A stretch of DNA of 64,000 bases from assembly GCF_024347355.1 (NCBI RefSeq), contig NZ_AP025465.1, positions 1,364,001-1,428,000 of the forward strand, given 5' to 3'. Of this stretch, positions 1 through 7,878 are shown in pieces (position 1 is the stretch's first letter; each line of letters starts with the position of its first letter). This DNA comes from Vibrio chagasii. GTDB lineage: Bacteria; Pseudomonadota; Gammaproteobacteria; Enterobacterales; Vibrionaceae. The notes beneath the pieces are model-generated. The model saw only the letters and a list, made by a program, of their open reading frames with translations, was not told where the DNA came from and did no database searches. Both the position numbers and the translations under genes were made by a program.

Positions 1-924
1 CTGAAAGAGAGCCTGAAAGACAAAGTTCAAGAGACGCTTTCTAAAGTTGCGGATGACGATATCGAGCAGCAAAACCTGCATACGTGGAGCTTTGGTGAGT
101 TACCAAAAGTTTACCAACAGAAGCGCGGTGGCTACGATGTAAAAGCCTTCCCAGCGTTGGTGGATACCAAAGACAGCGTAGAGATCAAACTGTTCGAGAC
201 GGAACAAGAGCAGATCTCAGCAATGAAATCGGGTCAGCGTCGTTTGATCTTGTTGAACGTGCCGTCGCCAATCAAATACTTGCACTCGAACTTACCGAAT
301 AAATCGAAACTTGGCTTGTACTTCAACCCATACGGCAAGGTTCTCGATCTTATCGATGACTGTATCGCTTGTGGTATTGATAAGCTGATCGAAGAGAAGG
401 GCGGTTTGGTTTGGGAACCAGAGCAGTTTGAAGCATTGAAAGAATACGTACGTGCAGAGTTGGGTGATACCGTGGTTGAGATTGCTCAACAGGTAGAAAC
501 TATCCTTACTACGGCATTCAGCATCAGCAAGAAGTTGAAGGGGCGTGTTGATCTTTCTATGGCATTTGCACTTTCTGACATAAAAGCTCAGGTAGAAGGT
601 TTGATTTTTAAGGGTTTTGCCACAGAATGTGGATGGAAACGCTTGCCAGATATCCTACGCTATATGAAGGCAATCGAACGCCGCATGGAGAAGCTGCCAA
701 TTGACCCTAACAAAGATCGTTTGCATATGATCAAAGTTGAGTCAGTAATGAATGATTACAAAGAGCTGCTGAATAAAATTCCAAAAGGGATCGCGGTACC
801 AGAAAACGTAAAAGAGGTGCGTTGGATGATAGAAGAGCTTCGTGTAAGCTTCTTCGCACAGCAACTCGGTACGCCTTATCCAGTGTCAGATAAGCGTGTT
901 AAAAACGCAATCGATGCTTGCTAA
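1..924 (+). CDS. hrpA: ATP-dependent RNA helicase HrpA, C-terminal fragment (5' end outside window)
   Basis: The frame is open from base 1 and ends at the TAA at 922-924, giving about 307 residues. This is the C-terminal region (DUF3418 type) of the large DEAH-box helicase HrpA, which unwinds RNA and rescues stalled ribosomes in the cytoplasm. The recognisable stretches are the conserved end (EELRVSFFAQQLGTPYPVSD) and the block with SFGELP and LLNVPSP. The helicase core with its Walker motifs lies upstream of the window. Alternative starts inside the piece (for example the TTG at 157) are not real starts because the homology continues upstream. No terminator is obvious directly after the stop. 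Confidence 0.9.
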   Translation: MKESLKDKVQETLSKVADDDIEQQNLHTWSFGELPKVYQQKRGGYDVKAFPALVDTKDSVEIKLFETEQEQISAMKSGQRRLILLNVPSPIKYLHSNLPNKSKLGLYFNPYGKVLDLIDDCIACGIDKLIEEKGGLVWEPEQFEALKEYVRAELGDTVVEIAQQVETILTTAFSISKKLKGRVDLSMAFALSDIKAQVEGLIFKGFATECGWKRLPDILRYMKAIERRMEKLPIDPNKDRLHMIKVESVMNDYKELLNKIPKGIAVPENVKEVRWMIEELRVSFFAQQLGTPYPVSDKRVKNAIDAC

Positions 925-1067
925 AGGAATAATGCTAGACGCAATGGCAAGGTTTGGGTATAAATCTTGCTTATTGCATTACTAATTGAATAGTTATTAC
1001 ATACAGGGCGACTTGGTGGCAATTTATTACCACTCAAGGCCTGCCACTAGGACGAAAAAGGTCGAAT

Positions 1068-1562
1068 ATGAAAAAAACGTTATTGGCACTAGCACTGCTA
1101 GGTGCATCTTCAACAGCAATGGCTGATTCTTGGTTGTACGGCGGTGTAATGGGTGGTCAAAACTCATTAGGTAACGAAGAAGAAACAGCAATGGGTATCC
1201 ATGTGGGTACAGGTATCCTGCCACTTATCGGTGTTGAAGCGGGTTACTGGGATCTAGGCTCTTTCGACAGCGTTAAGTACGGTAACCGTAATCTTACAAA
1301 CCTAGATGCGAGCACTGCTTACCTAGCAATCAAACCAAGCATCGACTTCGGTCCTCTTCACGTATACGCGAAAGGTGGTCTTCACTCATACGAGCTGAAA
1401 GGCGACAACTTCAAGCAAGACGACGTTGATATCATGTACGGCGTAGGCGCAGAATACTTCATCTTTGGTCCTCTATCTGTAGGCGCTAGCTACCAAAACT
1501 TCAAAATGAAAGATGACGACTCTGGCGTATTCACGCTAAACGCAACTATTCACCTACTGTAA
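1068..1562 (+). CDS. Small outer-membrane beta-barrel protein (OmpA/AcfA-like)
   Basis: This 164-residue protein has a clear signal peptide (MKKTLLALALLGASSTAMA, cleavage near residue 19-20). Alternating hydrophobic and aromatic strands follow, and the chain ends in a short strand (TLNATIHLL), as in 8-stranded outer-membrane barrels. No catalytic motif is visible. A structural or adhesin-like role in the outer membrane is an inference from the fold alone. The gene stands alone, is followed by a strong hairpin terminator, and has a codon choice typical of well-expressed genes. Similar small Vibrio barrels are often annotated as 'porin family' or AcfA-like; the specific name is uncertain. Confidence 0.7.
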   Translation: MKKTLLALALLGASSTAMADSWLYGGVMGGQNSLGNEEETAMGIHVGTGILPLIGVEAGYWDLGSFDSVKYGNRNLTNLDASTAYLAIKPSIDFGPLHVYAKGGLHSYELKGDNFKQDDVDIMYGVGAEYFIFGPLSVGASYQNFKMKDDDSGVFTLNATIHLL

Positions 1563-1625
1563 CTACTCAGTAAGGCGATCGTAAATAACGGTTGTTTAGT
1601 CGCTAAAGAGTTCGTAAGAATTCAT

Positions 1626-1656
1626 AAAAAATGCCAGCTTAATTGCTGGCATTTTT
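1626..1656. terminator. Bidirectional rho-independent terminator
   Basis: The arms ATGCCAGC (1631-1638) and GCTGGCAT (1645-1652) form an 8-bp stem with a 6-nt loop. An A-run precedes it and a T-run follows it, so it can end both the plus-strand barrel gene and the minus-strand gene pair that finishes at 1697. Confidence 0.85.
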
Positions 1657-1696
1657 GTATCTGTTCATTGTGTTTTTCACACTAGAAAGCGAGTGG

Positions 1697-2512
1697 CTAT
1701 TTCTTGCTGTTGAGAATCTGTTGGATTCTTGGATTCAGCGCTTTACCGTGTTTGCTTTCGTACTCTTCACGCTTCAAATCGTTCAAGTTCTTCACTGAGT
1801 TAGCGGCAAGTAGGAATTGTGGTAATTCCGTTTCAAGCATGCCTTTCTCGTCTAAACGCTTCGCTTCCAAGTAGTACTTTTTAAACAGGCCATCTAGCTT
1901 GTTTTCTGCTGTTCGCTTCAAGTCATATAGCTTGTTTTGAATCAGCCATTTCTCAATCTTGTTCGCAGCGGTGCGAGACAATACTCGAATGCGGCTATCC
2001 AACAGCTCTTCTTCCGTCAAAGAGTCTTTCAGAATCCAAAGCTCACCCATTTGCGGTGGCCAGCTGTTGCCAAGTTGAATACGTTCATGACAGTGCATTA
2101 GCACGCGGTTGAGGCCGTCAGAATCGACAGAGTTAGCAAACTCAATGAACTTACCGCTTGGTTCACTACCGTATTGGTATTCCCACTGAGTCTCGTACAC
2201 GCTCAAGAAAGAGCCGAACACATGGATACACCAGTCTGTTAGCTCAAGTTCTGCTGGATCTTGGTCTACGACAGGTACTTGTTGATTTGAGCCAGTGTCT
2301 GATTCAACAACAGGTACCGATGGCGACGAAGCTGCCGGTAAAACTTCTGGAACGACTGCAGGTGCAGGATCAGAAGGTTGGCTTTTTGCCTTTTTGAATG
2401 AGCTGCTGCCTGAAGCGTTCAGATGGGCTAAGCTTTTGTCGATACCCATTTCCTTGAGCTTGTCCTGCATTTCCTGAATATTGAGAGGTCTTCTGCTGTT
2501 GTTGTCTTTCAT
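1697..2512 (-). CDS. Lambda P-like replication/helicase-loader-type protein
   Basis: This 271-residue protein has a low-complexity Pro/Ser/Val-rich linker (residues ~45-85) and then a helical domain. That domain contains WCIHVFGSF, a tryptophan-rich segment, and LGNSWPPQMGELW, where lambda P and related loaders have a Pro-x-Pro-G/M-x-F/L-W segment. The resemblance is by pattern only, and no ATPase motif is present. The first 143 nt overlap the 3' end of the upstream DnaT-like gene in another frame. The start at 2512 has a GAGAAG-type ribosome site a few bases upstream. Internal Met codons at residues 15 and 22 would shorten the overlap. Translational coupling with the DnaT-like protein suggests that the two products act together on DNA. 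Confidence 0.5.
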   Translation of the reverse strand: MKDNNSRRPLNIQEMQDKLKEMGIDKSLAHLNASGSSSFKKAKSQPSDPAPAVVPEVLPAASSPSVPVVESDTGSNQQVPVVDQDPAELELTDWCIHVFGSFLSVYETQWEYQYGSEPSGKFIEFANSVDSDGLNRVLMHCHERIQLGNSWPPQMGELWILKDSLTEEELLDSRIRVLSRTAANKIEKWLIQNKLYDLKRTAENKLDGLFKKYYLEAKRLDEKGMLETELPQFLLAANSVKNLNDLKREEYESKHGKALNPRIQQILNSKK

Positions 2513-3161
2513 TTTGCTTCTCGTTAACTAACCAGTACTGCAACTTAGATTCGATGCGAGAGATTGGCATGAGTTCATTGGCTTTGGCTTTATACCAGAG
2601 GACAAATTTTTTCCATATTAAGCTATGGTCACCAGCAAGGCCGGAGAATTTAAACGCACGTTCTGCCCATGTTGGAATGATCTCTTCATCCAAGTCATGA
2701 GTAGAAACCGTGTTGCTGGTCATTGAGCCTCGACTTTGTGGGCGAGGGGCATGTTGCATGTTTTGCATTGGTGCCGGAGCAGGCTGAAACTTAGGTGCAG
2801 GTGCAGGTGCAGGTGCAGGTGCAGGTGCAGGTGCCGTAGAGTAGACCGGAATACTATTGACCGGTTGAGCTTCAACGGGCGCCGCAGCTTGCTCTTGCTC
2901 AATGAGCAGTTTGAATACGTGGATCTCTTTTTGATCTCGATAGTCTACTTTTACCTTATCGAGAATACCTTGGTCGACTAGGCACTTAAGGCAGTCGGCT
3001 AAACCAAACGTAGAGAGAGCACAAAGCTGACTTGCCGATTGCAGGCACACATTAGTGTAACCGGATTCATCCGCACCATCTGCAAGCATCAATAAAACAA
3101 GCTTTTCTGCTGGGCTAGAAGTATTCACTTGCCAAGCTAAATAAGAATATTTGGCGCTCAA
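2370..3161 (-). CDS. DnaT-like DNA-binding domain protein with N-terminal winged helix
   Basis: Of the 263 residues, 1-75 look like the winged-helix domain of phage O-type replication initiators (SSPAEKLVLLMLADGADESG, then a helix-turn-helix). Residues ~95-130 are a Pro-Ala repeat linker encoded by a GGTGCA hexanucleotide repeat. Residues ~165-215 match the DnaT ssDNA-binding pattern (W..RAFKFSG...W..F..WYKAK...IESKLQYWL). This layout fits a primosome or replication-restart accessory protein. It is the first gene of a two-gene minus-strand unit with the lambda-P-like gene. Which polymerase or helicase it serves cannot be told from sequence. Confidence 0.55.
   Translation of the reverse strand: MSAKYSYLAWQVNTSSPAEKLVLLMLADGADESGYTNVCLQSASQLCALSTFGLADCLKCLVDQGILDKVKVDYRDQKEIHVFKLLIEQEQAAAPVEAQPVNSIPVYSTAPAPAPAPAPAPAPKFQPAPAPMQNMQHAPRPQSRGSMTSNTVSTHDLDEEIIPTWAERAFKFSGLAGDHSLIWKKFVLWYKAKANELMPISRIESKLQYWLVNEKQNERQQQQKTSQYSGNAGQAQGNGYRQKLSPSERFRQQLIQKGKKPTF
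2794..2834 (+). repeat. Hexanucleotide repeat (GGTGCA)n inside a coding region
   Basis: Six perfect GGTGCA units (2794-2829) and a partial seventh are present. On the minus strand they encode an Ala-Pro repeat linker in the DnaT-like protein. The unit length is a multiple of three, so slippage changes linker length without breaking the frame. Confidence 0.9.
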
Positions 3162-3583
3162 TATCGTGTTCTCAAAAAAGGTAGGTCGTTGACTCTATTG
3201 TAAGTCACCCCTTACTGAATTTATAGCAACTTAGCAGAAAACCACATCAGTGAGACAAATATTAACCATAAGGAGAGGTTTGCCCCATAAAGGCAGCATG
3301 ACACGCCAATTTTTTCGTAGGATGTTCACATACCCATCACACATTTTTGCTATTGATAATTACCTCACCTATTCACCCAGTTATTCACAGATTATATTAA
3401 ATTTATAAAACATCTTGATATGATCAATAAATGAGCTATTATGACGATAAGTCAAAAATGACGAAGCGTCACAAAATGGTTAACTACATGAATTTACTAT
3501 TCGTGTTAACATATTGGATAGGAGTGTTTTAAATACTGGCTAAGCTTAAATAATAGTTAAGCTAAAATACGGACTGAGAAATT
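3162..3583. promoter_or_regulatory. Divergent intergenic region with a DnaA-box-like site
   Basis: This 422-bp, AT-rich gap lies between the divergently transcribed DnaT-like gene (minus) and tetR (plus). It holds a 9-mer that fits TTATnCACA (3381-3389), i.e. a DnaA-box consensus, and the tetR operator pair described separately. One DnaA box can occur by chance, but its position beside replication-type genes is notable. No further ORF with a ribosome site was seen. Confidence 0.4.
3442..3471. promoter_or_regulatory. TetR-type operator pair upstream of tetR
   Basis: A 13-bp palindrome, TGACGAAGCGTCA (3459-3471), has a weaker copy, TGACGATAAGTCA (3442-3454), 17 bp upstream. The same palindrome, TGACGAnTCGTCA, occurs twice more between tetR and the exporter gene. 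Shared dyads on both sides of a TetR gene are the usual sign of autoregulation. Confidence 0.75.
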
Positions 3584-4369
3584 ATGTTTGGCTTTGGTTG
3601 TAAAGGCGATAAACAAGGTATCTTTGGTTGCAAAGGCGTGTTGTCTAAAAAGCAGCAGTCTATTGCAGACCGAGAAGTAGAGTTGATGTTGTTGGCGAAA
3701 GATCTGGTTCGAGAACAAGGGTTCGGAAACCTAACAATGGACAAGCTAACGGCAGCGAGCTCTTATTCTAAAGGGACAATCTACAATCACTTTTGCAGCA
3801 AAGAAGACGTCGTTTTAGCGTTATGTATTCATTCTCTTAAGACAGAAGCAATGATGTTTGCTCGCTCTGGAGAGTTTGAAGGCAACACACGTGAAAAGAT
3901 CGTCGCACTGCACGTTGCTTACCGAATCTATGCTCGCATGGAACCGGTATTATCAACCTGTGCGATCATGGCAAAAAGCCCGTGGGTACTAGAGAAAGCG
4001 TCTAGTGCACGCGTCGCCGAGATGAATGAACTGGAAGAGTTGGTGATTGAACAATGCGACTCTATGGTTAACCAAGCCGTAGAAGCGGGTGACCTAAAGT
4101 TCTCTTCTGGTGTTGGTTCTGATGCCATCGTTTTTGCTAACTGGTCAATTGCATTTGGTTCAAATGCCTTGTCACAGAACGCATCGAACAGTCATTGTAT
4201 TAAGCGGTTACAAGACCCGTATTCAGTATTACACAACGCGAACATGATTCTAGACGGCCTCAATTGGCAGCCCCTCTCTAGCGATTGGGATTACCGCAAA
4301 ACTTGGCGTCGTGTAGAACAGGAACTGTTCAGTGAAGAGATCGCTTACTTAGAGTCTGTAGGTCGATAG
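3584..4369 (+). CDS. TetR/AcrR family transcriptional regulator
   Basis: The 261-residue protein contains a TetR helix-turn-helix at residues ~35-80 (AKDLVREQGFGNLTMDKLTAA, then SKGTIYNHFCSKEDV). A helical ligand-binding region follows. It probably represses the RND-exporter operon that starts 180 bp downstream, and itself, through the shared TGACGA-TCGTCA dyads. The N-terminal 25 residues are unusual for the family: two FGCKG-type segments, each with one cysteine, precede the DNA-binding domain. The chosen ATG at 3584 has a poor ribosome site. A start further in would remove the Cys segments but leave no better initiation signal. The ligand is unknown. Confidence 0.85.
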   Translation: MFGFGCKGDKQGIFGCKGVLSKKQQSIADREVELMLLAKDLVREQGFGNLTMDKLTAASSYSKGTIYNHFCSKEDVVLALCIHSLKTEAMMFARSGEFEGNTREKIVALHVAYRIYARMEPVLSTCAIMAKSPWVLEKASSARVAEMNELEELVIEQCDSMVNQAVEAGDLKFSSGVGSDAIVFANWSIAFGSNALSQNASNSHCIKRLQDPYSVLHNANMILDGLNWQPLSSDWDYRKTWRRVEQELFSEEIAYLESVGR

Positions 4370-4374
4370 CTTCC

Positions 4375-4400
4375 AATAAACCCACATATGTGGGTTTATT
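4375..4400. terminator. 26-bp perfect palindrome after tetR
   Basis: AATAAACCCACATATGTGGG and its mirror form a perfect dyad that starts 6 bp after the tetR stop and is flanked by T-rich sequence. It can fold as a terminator on either strand. Confidence 0.7.
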
Positions 4401-4412
4401 AATAACCATTTT

Positions 4413-4425
4413 TGACGATTCGTCA
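4413..4425. promoter_or_regulatory. TetR operator copy 3 (TGACGATTCGTCA)
   Basis: This perfect dyad of the form TGACGA-T-TCGTCA lies in the tetR/exporter intergenic region. It is placed to control the exporter promoter. Confidence 0.75.
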
Positions 4426-4491
4426 CAAACTTGAGATTGACCGACTGTGGTTGCTGTTTTCTTGAGTGTTTGACTAAGAATTGTGTTTTTT

Positions 4492-4512
4492 GTCAGCTTC
4501 GGCTGGCTTTTT
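4492..4512 (+). terminator. Hairpin with TTCG loop and T-run in the exporter leader
   Basis: GTCAGC (4492-4497) pairs with GCTGGC (4502-4507), including one G-T pair, around a TTCG tetraloop, and TTTTT follows. It sits between operator copies 3 and 4. It is either a second tetR terminator or an attenuator in the exporter leader. Confidence 0.55.
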
Positions 4513-4524
4513 ATGACACAAATA

Positions 4525-4537
4525 TGACGAATCGTCA
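4525..4537. promoter_or_regulatory. TetR operator copy 4 (TGACGAATCGTCA), next to the exporter start
   Basis: This perfect dyad ends 15 bp before the preferred ATG of the exporter gene. A protein bound here would block transcription or elongation into the operon. Confidence 0.75.
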
Positions 4538-4552
4538 CAAATGGAGACTGTG

Positions 4553-7003
4553 ATGAAACATGACAGCCAGAAGCCCACGTTCGATCAGCAAAACCGAGAT
4601 AACCCTAATGCCGATAGTGCAAACGCAGATCTAAACAGTTGGCACTCAATACCTACCAAGCGATCGTTTATCGTTCTGCTGGTGGTGTTTTCAATCATCA
4701 TTCTCTCTGCATTAGGGGCCAAGAACCTCTACTTTAGAGGGGACTACAACATCTTCTTCGAAGGCACCAACAAGCAGTTGATGGCGTTCGATGAAATCCA
4801 AACCACCTTTGCAAAAACCGACAACCTTGCGATTGTTGTCGCACCTGAAGATTGCAATGTCTTCACCCCAGAAACTCTCACCCTGATTCAAAACCTCACG
4901 GTCGATGCGTGGCAGATCCCGTATTCAAGCCGTGTGGATTCCCTTGCCAATTATCAGCACACCGAAGCCATTGAAGATGATCTTTTGGTAGAAGACTTGC
5001 TGTATGAAGAGTACGAACACACACCAGAGCGCATCGCCAAAGTAAAACAGATCGCCCTCAATGAACCGTTGCTTAAGAATGCCTTAGTGTCGGCCTCTGG
5101 CGATGTGACGATTGTTAACGTAACCGTGCAGCTGCCAGAAGTGGATAAAACCGCAGAAGTGCAAGAGGTGATTGCGGCGATCAATGCCATGATCGGTAAG
5201 TACCAAGCTCAGTATCCTAATGTCGAGTTCCATAAAGCGGGCATCATTGCCATGAACAATGCGTTTATGACCTCGGCTCAACAAGACAGCTCAACGCTCG
5301 TTCCGTTAATGCTGTTGGTGGTACTGGTGTTCCTGACCTTTATGCTGCGCTCGTTCTTTAATGTGGTGGCGACGCTTATTGTGATCATCTCTTCAATTGT
5401 TGCCACCATGGGTTTATCCGGTTGGGCAGGGATGTTCTTGAGTACCGCAACCGTGAATGTGCCTACCTTGGTTTTAACTTTGGCGGTAGCCGATTGTGTT
5501 CACGTGATTGTGACCATGAGACAAGCGATGCAACGCGGAATGGAGAAAGCACTGGCCATTCAATACAGTATCAAGCTCAACGCGATGCCGATTCTGATTA
5601 CTTCAGTGACCACTGCGATCGGTTTCTTGATGATGAACATGTCGGACTCTCCAGTGCTGCGTGACTTCGGTAAATTGTCGGCACTGGGTGTACTCATTGC
5701 GTGCTTCCTATCTGTGACTATGTTGCCTGCGTTGCTAAAACTGCTGCCAGTCAAACGCCTATCTGCCAATCCTAAAGCGGAAGACCAAATCACTTTTATG
5801 CATAAGCTGGGTGATTTTGTCGTCACCAACCGTAAAGCACTGCTGCCGATTTCAACTCTGGTCATTGTTGGCGCTGCCGCGTTAATTCCACTCAACAAAG
5901 TGAACGATGAATCGGTGAAGTATTTCGATACCTCAAGCGAATTCAGGCAAGCGGCTGATTTCATGGAAGAGACCGTAAGCGGCATGACCACCATCAGTAT
6001 TGCGGTTAAGACTAACGAGTCTCAAGCGATTGCCGATCCTGTGTTTTTGCAAGCGATTGGTGACTTTACTGAATGGCTCCGTGTTCAACCAGAAACCGAC
6101 CATGTGGCAACGCTTTCCGATGTTTACATGCGTTTGAACAAGAACATGCATGGCGACGATGAAAGCTACTACAAGCTGCCGCTTAACCGTGAACTTGCTG
6201 CGCAATACCTGCTGCTTTATGAGATGTCTCTGCCGTATGGCTTGGACTTGAATAACCAGATCAACGTCGATAAGTCATCGATCAAAATGGTACTTACCGT
6301 CGACAACCTTGGCAGTGTTGAGCTAGTCGAACTCGAAGAGCGCATTTACTCATGGTTTGCTGCCAATGCACCTCAGTATGAAGTGGTCGCGTCTAGCCCA
6401 TCACTGATGTTTGCTCACATTGGCGAAACTAACATGGCGAGCATGTTATCGACTCTGCCTATCACCTTAGTACTTATCTCTGGCTTGATGATCTTTGCGT
6501 TGCGCTCAGTTCGCTTGGGCATGATCAGCCTAGTGCCAAACATTGCACCTGCGATTATTGGCTTTGGTCTATGGGCGCTTATATCTGGTGAAATCAACCT
6601 TGGTTTGTCCGTGGTGGTAACGCTCACTCTGGGTATTGTGGTTGATGATGCGGTGCACTTCTTGAGCAAATACCAACGCGCAAGAATTGAAGGGAAATCA
6701 GCAGAAGAAGCGGTTCGATACGCCTTCCACACGGTTGGACGAGCATTGTGGATCACCACAGTGGTACTCGTGGCTGGTTTCTCTGTACTGGCGATGTCGA
6801 GCTTCAGACTCAACTCCGACATGGGCTTACTCAGCGCGATTGTGATTTTCATTGCGTTGGTGGTCGACTTCATCTTGCTACCAAGCCTACTGATGATCTT
6901 CGACAAGCAGACCCACTACTCAGCTAAAACTCAGCACGAATCAAAGCCTGACAACAAGTCGCAGCCTAGCCCAACAGCTGAACTGACGACATCGACCAAA
7001 TAA
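4553..7003 (+). CDS. RND/MMPL superfamily exporter
   Basis: This inner-membrane protein has about 816 residues and the two-fold RND plan. There is one TM helix at ~35-55, a large periplasmic domain, a block of helices at ~240-400, a second TM helix/periplasmic repeat, and a second helix block at ~625-785. The conserved polar helix residues are visible (VADCVHVIVTMRQAM; GIVVDDAVHFLSKY). The 'DCxH/DDAxHF' signatures are typical of the MMPL/HpnN-type lipid exporters. The ATG at 4553 is preferred to 4541 because GGAG lies six bases before it. The gene heads an operon with a LolA-like protein and an outer-membrane barrel, suggesting transport of a lipid or hydrophobic compound across the envelope. 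The substrate is unknown. Confidence 0.8.
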   Translation: MKHDSQKPTFDQQNRDNPNADSANADLNSWHSIPTKRSFIVLLVVFSIIILSALGAKNLYFRGDYNIFFEGTNKQLMAFDEIQTTFAKTDNLAIVVAPEDCNVFTPETLTLIQNLTVDAWQIPYSSRVDSLANYQHTEAIEDDLLVEDLLYEEYEHTPERIAKVKQIALNEPLLKNALVSASGDVTIVNVTVQLPEVDKTAEVQEVIAAINAMIGKYQAQYPNVEFHKAGIIAMNNAFMTSAQQDSSTLVPLMLLVVLVFLTFMLRSFFNVVATLIVIISSIVATMGLSGWAGMFLSTATVNVPTLVLTLAVADCVHVIVTMRQAMQRGMEKALAIQYSIKLNAMPILITSVTTAIGFLMMNMSDSPVLRDFGKLSALGVLIACFLSVTMLPALLKLLPVKRLSANPKAEDQITFMHKLGDFVVTNRKALLPISTLVIVGAAALIPLNKVNDESVKYFDTSSEFRQAADFMEETVSGMTTISIAVKTNESQAIADPVFLQAIGDFTEWLRVQPETDHVATLSDVYMRLNKNMHGDDESYYKLPLNRELAAQYLLLYEMSLPYGLDLNNQINVDKSSIKMVLTVDNLGSVELVELEERIYSWFAANAPQYEVVASSPSLMFAHIGETNMASMLSTLPITLVLISGLMIFALRSVRLGMISLVPNIAPAIIGFGLWALISGEINLGLSVVVTLTLGIVVDDAVHFLSKYQRARIEGKSAEEAVRYAFHTVGRALWITTVVLVAGFSVLAMSSFRLNSDMGLLSAIVIFIALVVDFILLPSLLMIFDKQTHYSAKTQHESKPDNKSQPSPTAELTTSTK

Positions 7004-7009
7004 GGAAAC

Positions 7010-7033
7010 GTCAGCCTGCTGCGGTGGGCTGAC
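7010..7033 (+). other. Intra-operon hairpin between exporter and LolA-like genes
   Basis: GTCAGCC (7010-7016) and GGCTGAC (7027-7033) form a perfect 7-bp stem with no T-run. It is probably an mRNA processing or stability element rather than a terminator. Confidence 0.45.
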
Positions 7034-7047
7034 TCAAGGAGATATTT

Positions 7048-7869
7048 ATGAAAAGCGTTAAACAAACATTCGTTACTACATTATTCGCAGTCAGCTCATT
7101 GAGCGTCGGTACGTTAACAATAGGCACATTCGCAACTTTCCCAGTATTAGCAGACCCAGCGAAAGGCTTAGAAATTGCCGAGCAACGTAAAGCTGTCGAT
7201 GTCGGGTGGGGCGACTCTGTCGCGACTATGGAAATGCTACTTCGCAATAAACAGGGTGAAAGCAGCACACGCCTGATGCGATTGAAATCATTAGAAGTGG
7301 ATAACGATGGCGATAAAGGCTTAACCATTTTTGACGAGCCACGTGATGTAAAAGGCACGGCTTTCCTAAACCATTCGCACATCACCAAATCCGATGACCA
7401 GTGGTTGTATCTGCCTGCACTTAAGCGTGTGAAACGCATCTCTTCACGTAACAAATCGGGCCCGTTTATGGGCAGTGAATTTGCGTATGAAGACTTAAGC
7501 TCGTTTGAGCTAGAAAAGTACACCTTCAACTATGTTGAAGACGCGAAACTGGAAGGCGTAGACACCTTTGTTTTAGAGCAAGTACCGACCGACAAAAACT
7601 CAGGCTACACCATGCAGAAAGTCTGGCTAGACCAACAGCACTATCGCCCAATGAAAGTCGAGTTTTACGACCGTAAAGGCGCACTACTTAAGACGCTATC
7701 GTTCCAAGATTACAAACAGTACCTAAACCAATACTGGCGTGCGCACACTATGGCGATGCAAAACCATCAAACAGGTAAAAGCACCGTATTAACCACGACA
7801 GATTTAGTGTTCCAGACCGGTCTTAAAGACAAGGATTTCCAAAAGAACACACTAAAACGTGCGAAATAA
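7048..7869 (+). CDS. LolA-like outer-membrane lipoprotein-sorting family protein
   Basis: This 273-residue protein has a signal peptide ending near VLA|DPAKG (~residue 32). The mature part has the pattern of the 'outer membrane lipoprotein-sorting' LolA-like family: R.....M.L.N..G....R, then WLYLPALKRVKRISS and GSEFAYEDLSSFEL. These proteins have a half-barrel fold that shields acyl chains in the periplasm. AAGGAG precedes the ATG at good spacing. It sits directly between an RND exporter and an outer-membrane barrel gene, which supports a role as periplasmic carrier of the exported lipid. The cargo is inferred, not shown. Confidence 0.75.
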   Translation: MKSVKQTFVTTLFAVSSLSVGTLTIGTFATFPVLADPAKGLEIAEQRKAVDVGWGDSVATMEMLLRNKQGESSTRLMRLKSLEVDNDGDKGLTIFDEPRDVKGTAFLNHSHITKSDDQWLYLPALKRVKRISSRNKSGPFMGSEFAYEDLSSFELEKYTFNYVEDAKLEGVDTFVLEQVPTDKNSGYTMQKVWLDQQHYRPMKVEFYDRKGALLKTLSFQDYKQYLNQYWRAHTMAMQNHQTGKSTVLTTTDLVFQTGLKDKDFQKNTLKRAK

Positions 7870-7878
7870 GGCAGGAAT

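Noticed and set aside
2794..2834. Possible CRISPR-like repeat
   Set aside because: It is a simple hexanucleotide tandem with no spacers and lies inside a gene.
2736..2981. Plus-strand frame with long Arg-Cys repeats
   Set aside because: It is the mirror of the GGTGCA repeat inside the DnaT-like gene; the repeat forces open frames on both strands.
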